Shown here: piece after piece, positions 49,925 to 53,507 of the stretch
Position numbering within the stretch: position 1 is the stretch's first letter
Layout of the letters: every line of letters starts with the position of its first letter
Assembly: GCA_039182515.1 (NCBI GenBank)
Contig: JBCDCE010000024.1
Location: forward strand, 1-53,507
DNA length: 53,507 bases
From: JBCDCE01 sp039182515
GTDB lineage: Bacteria > Pseudomonadota > Alphaproteobacteria > Rhodobacterales > Rhodobacteraceae
Direction of reading: 5' to 3'
The notes under the pieces: generated by a model
Told to the model about the DNA's origin: nothing
The model's input: the letters and a program-made list of their open reading frames with translations, nothing else
Database searches by the model: none
Made by a program: the position numbers and the translations under genes

Positions 49925-50917
49925 ATGACCCTAACCCCTGAAACGCCAGAGCCACAGAGCGCACAAAAGGGCTTACAAAGCGGAGCAACGCCTGATGCCG
50001 TGGACGGCAATTGGGTGGATCGCTATGCGCCCGCTGCCACACGCCCCTATTTGCGCCTTAGCCGCGCAGACAGACCGATCGGCACGTGGCTCTTGCTCTT
50101 GCCCTGTTGGTGGGGCTTGGCCTTGGCAATTTTGTGGGACGGTGATCCGCATTTGAACGACCTTTGGGTCGCCGTGGGCTGTGCGGCGGGTGCTTGGTTG
50201 ATGCGCGGGGCTGGTTGCACCTGGAACGACATCACTGACAGAGACATCGACGCCCAAGTAGAGCGCACCAGAGCGCGGCCCATCCCCTCGGGCCAAGCCA
50301 CCGTGCGCCAAGCCTTAGTCTGGATGGTCATACAAGCGCTGTTGGCGTTTTTGATCCTCATCACGTTTTATCCAAACGCAATCCTACTGGGCATCGCAGC
50401 TTTGATTCCGGTGGCGATCTACCCTTTTGCCAAGCGCTTCACCTGGTGGCCGCAGGTCTTTTTGGGCTTGGCGTTTAACTGGGGCGCGCTTCTGGCCTGG
50501 ACGGCCCATACCGGCAAATTGGGTTGGCCCGCGGTGGTGCTTTATTTGGCGGGCATCGCTTGGACGCTCTTTTACGATACGATCTATGCGCACCAAGACA
50601 CGGAGGATGATGCCCTTATTGGTGTGAAATCCACCGCTCGGCTTTTTGGTGACAAAACGGTCAAATGGCTCAAGTGGTTCATGATCATCTCCGTACTGTT
50701 GATGACGCTTGCGATCCTTTTGGCGCTTTTGCCGCAAACCAATCCGCTTGCGCTTGTGATCGCGCTTGGCGCGCCTTGGGCCTTTGGTTGGCACATGACC
50801 TGGCAGCTTAGGCAATTTGATCCAGACAGCGACGAGGGCCTCGTGCGTTTGTTTCGCTCCAACAGAAATGCGGGCCTTTTGCCTTTGCTGTTTTTCGCCG
50901 TTGCGGCCCTGGTGTGA
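49925..50917 (+). CDS. ubiA: 4-hydroxybenzoate polyprenyltransferase
   Basis: UbiA attaches the polyprenyl chain to 4-hydroxybenzoate in ubiquinone synthesis. The 330-aa protein has about eight membrane helices after a polar N terminus, the first Asp motif NDITDRDIDAQVERTRARPIPSG near residue 105 (broken) and the second DTIYAHQDTEDD near 220. GGAGG precedes the ATG by 7 nt. The start region is shared with rsmE. A small hairpin follows its stop. Confidence 0.96.
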   Translation: MTLTPETPEPQSAQKGLQSGATPDAVDGNWVDRYAPAATRPYLRLSRADRPIGTWLLLLPCWWGLALAILWDGDPHLNDLWVAVGCAAGAWLMRGAGCTWNDITDRDIDAQVERTRARPIPSGQATVRQALVWMVIQALLAFLILITFYPNAILLGIAALIPVAIYPFAKRFTWWPQVFLGLAFNWGALLAWTAHTGKLGWPAVVLYLAGIAWTLFYDTIYAHQDTEDDALIGVKSTARLFGDKTVKWLKWFMIISVLLMTLAILLALLPQTNPLALVIALGAPWAFGWHMTWQLRQFDPDSDEGLVRLFRSNRNAGLLPLLFFAVAALV

Positions 50918-50918
50918 T

Positions 50919-50934
50919 TGCGCCTTTTGGCGCA
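50919..50934 (+). other. 6-bp stem-loop after ubiA
   Basis: TGCGCC-TTTT-GGCGCA is a perfect stem with a four-T loop immediately after the ubiA stop, and GGCC-AAAA-GGCC follows 21 bp later. Without a T-run it is at most a weak terminator or processing signal between ubiA and the OmpA-family gene. Confidence 0.5.
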
Positions 50935-50989
50935 CGCGGCTAGGACTGGACAGACGGCCAAAAGGCCAGAAGTGGACGATGCTGGGACC

Positions 50990-53050
50990 ATGCGTATCAA
51001 ATCTCTCTTGTTATCCTTGATTGGTCTGGGGGCGGGCGCTGCAGGCGCTTATTTTGCTGGCGAACAGCTTGCTGAATTTGTCGAAGATCGCTCTGAGCTT
51101 GCGGCCCGTGAGCGCCTCGACATCGAGGGCTTTGACTGGACAGAAGTGGAAGCGCATGGCCTGCAAGTGGTCATTTCGGGCACCGCCCCTGATGAAGCTG
51201 CGCGATTTGAAGCCGCACGCGCTGTAGGCCGGGTTGTGGATGCGGCACGGATCATTGATGAGACGGATGTTGAGACTAAGGGCGTGGATCTCACGCCTGC
51301 CTTTTCCATCGAGCTGTTGCGCACCGAGACCGGCATTTCCATGATCGGGCTTGTGCCTGCCAATACGGATCGCGCCGGGATCGCCCGCCAGCTCAGCGCC
51401 TCTTTGAACGAAGGCAAGGTATCTGATTTTCTCGAAACAGCGGACTATGAGCCCCCGAGTACTTGGGAGGCCTCCGTACGCTACGGCCTTGAAGCGATTA
51501 CAGAGCTGAACCGCGCCAAAGTTTCGATCAGCGCAGACGCTGTTGCGATCAATGCAACGGCAAACACGCCCAGCGAAAAAGCCAAGATCGAAAGCCAATA
51601 TGTGCGCGGTGCTCCGAGCGGTGTGCAGGTCACGCTCGACATCAAGGCACCGCGCCCTTTCTTGTCTCCCTACACTTTGCGCGTCGTGCACAGCGCCGAA
51701 GATGGTGCGCGTTTTGATGCCTGTGCGGCCTCCGATGAGGAAAGCCAAGCGCGCATCCTCGCGGCCGCGCGGGCGCTAGGTATGACTGGGCAGATTGACT
51801 GCCCCTTGGCCCTTGGGGCCCCCAATACCAATTGGGGCAGCACGGCCGCTGAGGCCATTGCAGCCTTAGGGGCCCTGCCCAGTGGCACCGTCACGCTCAC
51901 GGATACAGCTCTGAGCCTCACGGGAACACTCGGCACCGACCAAGCGCTCTTTGACAGCACTGTGGCTGACCTCCAAGCCTCAATTGATCCGCTCTACACT
52001 GTGCGAGGCGTTCTGCCCCAGCCGCCCCTTGCGGAAGGCGAAGCCGAGCCCTTGAGTTTCAGCGCCACTCGAAGCCCCGAGGGTGACGTGAAAATCACCG
52101 GAGATGTGCCCAGCGCACCCGTGCGCCAAGCCGCAACCAGCTTTGCGGATGCCGCATTTGGCGTTGGCAAGCACCGGATGGATCTTTCGGTTACGCCCCA
52201 AGCGCCTTTGGACTGGAGCCAGCGCGTGTTTGCGGGTCTCGAAGGCCTGGCCACCCTGCAGTTCGGTGCATTGGAGATCACAGAGACGAGCTTTGATTTG
52301 CGCGGCTCTAGTGGCGATCCGGAGATCAAAGAAAAGGTCACGGGGCTTATTTCGGAGGCTTTAGACGGCGCCACACCCTACAAGCTCAATGTGACTTATA
52401 GCGAAGCGCTCGACCCGCTTGCCTCGCTTTTGAAAGGCCCCGTGTGCGTGGCCGATATTGCGAGCATTCTTAAGGCCCAGAAAATCACCTTCGAGCCTGG
52501 CTCAACGACCATCGACGGCAGCGGCAATGACACACTCGACGCAATTGCAGGCGTCGTGAAATCTTGCCGCCCCGATATCGTGCTTGAGATCGGCGGACAC
52601 ACAGACAGTCAAGGCAGCGAGCAGCTCAATCAACGCATCAGCCAAGAGCGCGCTTTTGCTGTGCGAACCGCGCTTATTGACCGCCGCGTGAGCCCCGGTG
52701 TTTTGAAGGTGGTGGGGTATGGGGAAAGCGACCCCATTGCGGACAACGCTACGGAAGAAGGTCGCGAAGCCAACCGTCGGATCGAGTTTACCTTGCCTGT
52801 TGTCGAGACCGTTAAAGAAGATACCGCGCAAGCAGATCCGGCCTCAGAGGATGAGGCAGGAGCAGACCCGAGTGCGACAAGCGACGTTGCGAGTGAAACA
52901 GCCCCTGAAAGCCCGTCAGATGCTTCTGAGAATTCTGCCGAGAGTGCTTCAGACGCGAGCGTAGAACCGACCAAAAACGCATCGCGAGAGGGTACTCAAG
53001 AGACACCACAGGATTCCGCCGAAGATTCCCCTCAAGAGGAGACCCAATGA
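50990..53050 (+). CDS. OmpA-family protein with BON-like repeats
   Basis: This 686-aa protein has an N-terminal membrane anchor or signal (residues 5-24), then several short alpha-beta repeats that look like BON domains (for example HGLQVVISGTAPDEAARFEAA near residue 62, and QVTLDIKAPRP near 210), then an OmpA C-terminal peptidoglycan-binding domain at about residues 500-605 with LEIGGHTDSQGSEQLNQRIS split near 535 and RRIEFTLP. The last 75 residues are an acidic Ser/Ala/Glu/Asp-rich tail of near-repeats. It should tether the envelope to peptidoglycan. The start was chosen at MRIKSLLLSL; an upstream in-frame ATG lies in the gap after ubiA. Confidence 0.86.
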   Translation: MRIKSLLLSLIGLGAGAAGAYFAGEQLAEFVEDRSELAARERLDIEGFDWTEVEAHGLQVVISGTAPDEAARFEAARAVGRVVDAARIIDETDVETKGVDLTPAFSIELLRTETGISMIGLVPANTDRAGIARQLSASLNEGKVSDFLETADYEPPSTWEASVRYGLEAITELNRAKVSISADAVAINATANTPSEKAKIESQYVRGAPSGVQVTLDIKAPRPFLSPYTLRVVHSAEDGARFDACAASDEESQARILAAARALGMTGQIDCPLALGAPNTNWGSTAAEAIAALGALPSGTVTLTDTALSLTGTLGTDQALFDSTVADLQASIDPLYTVRGVLPQPPLAEGEAEPLSFSATRSPEGDVKITGDVPSAPVRQAATSFADAAFGVGKHRMDLSVTPQAPLDWSQRVFAGLEGLATLQFGALEITETSFDLRGSSGDPEIKEKVTGLISEALDGATPYKLNVTYSEALDPLASLLKGPVCVADIASILKAQKITFEPGSTTIDGSGNDTLDAIAGVVKSCRPDIVLEIGGHTDSQGSEQLNQRISQERAFAVRTALIDRRVSPGVLKVVGYGESDPIADNATEEGREANRRIEFTLPVVETVKEDTAQADPASEDEAGADPSATSDVASETAPESPSDASENSAESASDASVEPTKNASREGTQETPQDSAEDSPQEETQ

Positions 53051-53051
53051 A

Positions 53052-53387
53052 ATGAACAGGAATGAGTTCATCGTCGGCATCGCCGTCGTCCTCTTTATTG
53101 CGTTTTTGATGGGATGGATCGCCAATTGGCTGGTCAATCGCTTCACGCGTGTAAGCAACGCAGACGTGGGCGAATTGGACAAAATGGCACACGCCCTGCA
53201 CGAAGCCGAAGAAACTCGGGATCAAGCGATTGCTTATGTGCATAAGCGCGAAGAAGAGATCACAAACCAACTCACGCAGACAGAAGCAGAACTCCGTGCT
53301 GCGATGGATGGCCTGCGAGAAGCGCGACAAGAAGCTGAAGAGCTTCGCGCCTATATCGAGCAAAACAGCGCCGGTTCCGCGACTTAG
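53052..53387 (+). CDS. Membrane-anchored coiled-coil protein
   Basis: This 111-aa protein has one membrane helix (EFIVGIAVVLFIAFLMGWIA, residues 5-24) followed by a long heptad-rich, charged coiled coil (about 40-105). It begins one base after the stop of the OmpA-family gene and was probably cotranscribed with it. Its stop codon lies exactly at the edge of the IS-like sequence, so the native C terminus may have been changed by insertion. Confidence 0.82.
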   Translation: MNRNEFIVGIAVVLFIAFLMGWIANWLVNRFTRVSNADVGELDKMAHALHEAEETRDQAIAYVHKREEEITNQLTQTEAELRAAMDGLREARQEAEELRAYIEQNSAGSAT

Positions 53388-53393
53388 GGCGTG

Positions 53394-53507
53394 TTAACAC
53401 TTAATCATGTCTACGATGAGGGCGAAGTTCAGGAAAGCTCTGTACATGACATCGAGCTTTTCGAACCTTGAGAAGATGCGGCGGTAGCCTTTGAGCCTTT
53501 GAAAGAG
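53394..53507 (-). mobile_element. 3' end of an IS5-like transposase gene, cut by the window
   Basis: On the minus strand the last 38 codons of an open frame are visible, including RRIFSRFEKLDVMYRAFLNF and a stop, resembling the C terminus of IS5-family DDE transposases (RxxTRYDKL.. type). The outer end GGGCGTGTTAACACTTAATC directly abuts the coiled-coil gene stop and is presumably the terminal repeat. The rest of the element lies beyond the window, so completeness cannot be judged. Confidence 0.8.

Noticed and set aside
1..53507. CRISPR array, prophage, toxin-antitoxin or restriction system
   Set aside because: No spaced repeats, phage genes or known defence genes were found; apart from the IS edge the window is ordinary chromosome.

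Overview
The window looks like the chromosome of a marine alphaproteobacterium of the Rhodobacteraceae (Roseobacter group). The indicators are lineage-typical neighbours: a Gln-rich TIGR02302/DUF4175 protein beside lysA and argH, a 48-aa aa3-type cytochrome oxidase subunit IV, ETF-ubiquinone oxidoreductase, phaA-phaB, an octaprenyl-diphosphate synthase, a plant-type glutamate-cysteine ligase, DUF465, DUF2007, DUF6173 and DUF6356 proteins, and frequent ATGA gene overlaps. This is inference from remembered family distributions; no search was run. Coding density is high, nearly everything reads as housekeeping, and I saw no rRNA, tRNA, CRISPR array or prophage.

Layout. 1-331: seven perfect 16-bp tandem repeats and no credible gene. 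0.3-7.2 kb (minus strand): TIGR02302 protein, lysA, a periplasmic sulfite-oxidase-fold protein, then argH with two small coupled genes. 7.2-11.5 kb (plus): TlpA-like thioredoxin, EAL-domain protein, phaA, phaB, a gamma-glutamylcyclotransferase-like gene. 11.5-20.5 kb: GcvA-like LysR regulator with an operator candidate, DUF465, TrmN6-like methyltransferase, DUF2007, octaprenyl-diphosphate synthase, ispE with a TPR protein, ETF-QO, greA. 21.8-25.9 kb (minus): a tightly coupled molybdenum-cofactor operon fdhD-mobA-mobB-moeA, in which MoeA carries an extra N-terminal RNase-H-like domain. 26-34.5 kb: azlCD, a lipoprotein, cox subunit IV, an Lrp regulator, a metallo-hydrolase with an acyl-CoA dehydrogenase, tsaC/sua5, yqgE, a DsbD-N-like protein. 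34.5-41 kb (minus): an RND efflux pair, moaB and a uracil-DNA glycosylase. 41-44.4 kb (plus): pyrB, two small tail-anchor-like genes, a dihydroorotase homologue lacking metal ligands, plsY. 44.5-46.3 kb: a GbsR/MarR-type regulator with three unknown membrane proteins and two matching palindromes. 46.4-49.9 kb (minus): rsmE, a GNAT protein, a membrane protein, glutamate-cysteine ligase. 49.9-53.4 kb (plus): ubiA, a BON/OmpA protein, a coiled-coil membrane protein, then the end of an IS5-like transposase running off the window.

How they work together. Molybdenum cofactor is the main recurring theme: guanine-dinucleotide maturation and FdhD sulfuration for formate dehydrogenase, moaB elsewhere, and a periplasmic protein with the molybdopterin-enzyme fold but no ligating cysteine. 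Isoprenoid and quinone supply is covered by ispE, the polyprenyl synthase and ubiA, and electrons enter that quinone pool through ETF-QO from the acyl-CoA dehydrogenase. phaA-phaB make the PHB monomer.

The best candidate for an undescribed system is the GbsR-type unit at 44.4-46.3 kb. A perfect 20-bp palindrome lies just upstream of the regulator, and an 18/20 identical copy lies over the start codon of the next gene, which begins a set of small membrane proteins of no recognised family. The second most interesting items are the MoeA fusion and the apparently non-catalytic PyrC beside PyrB.
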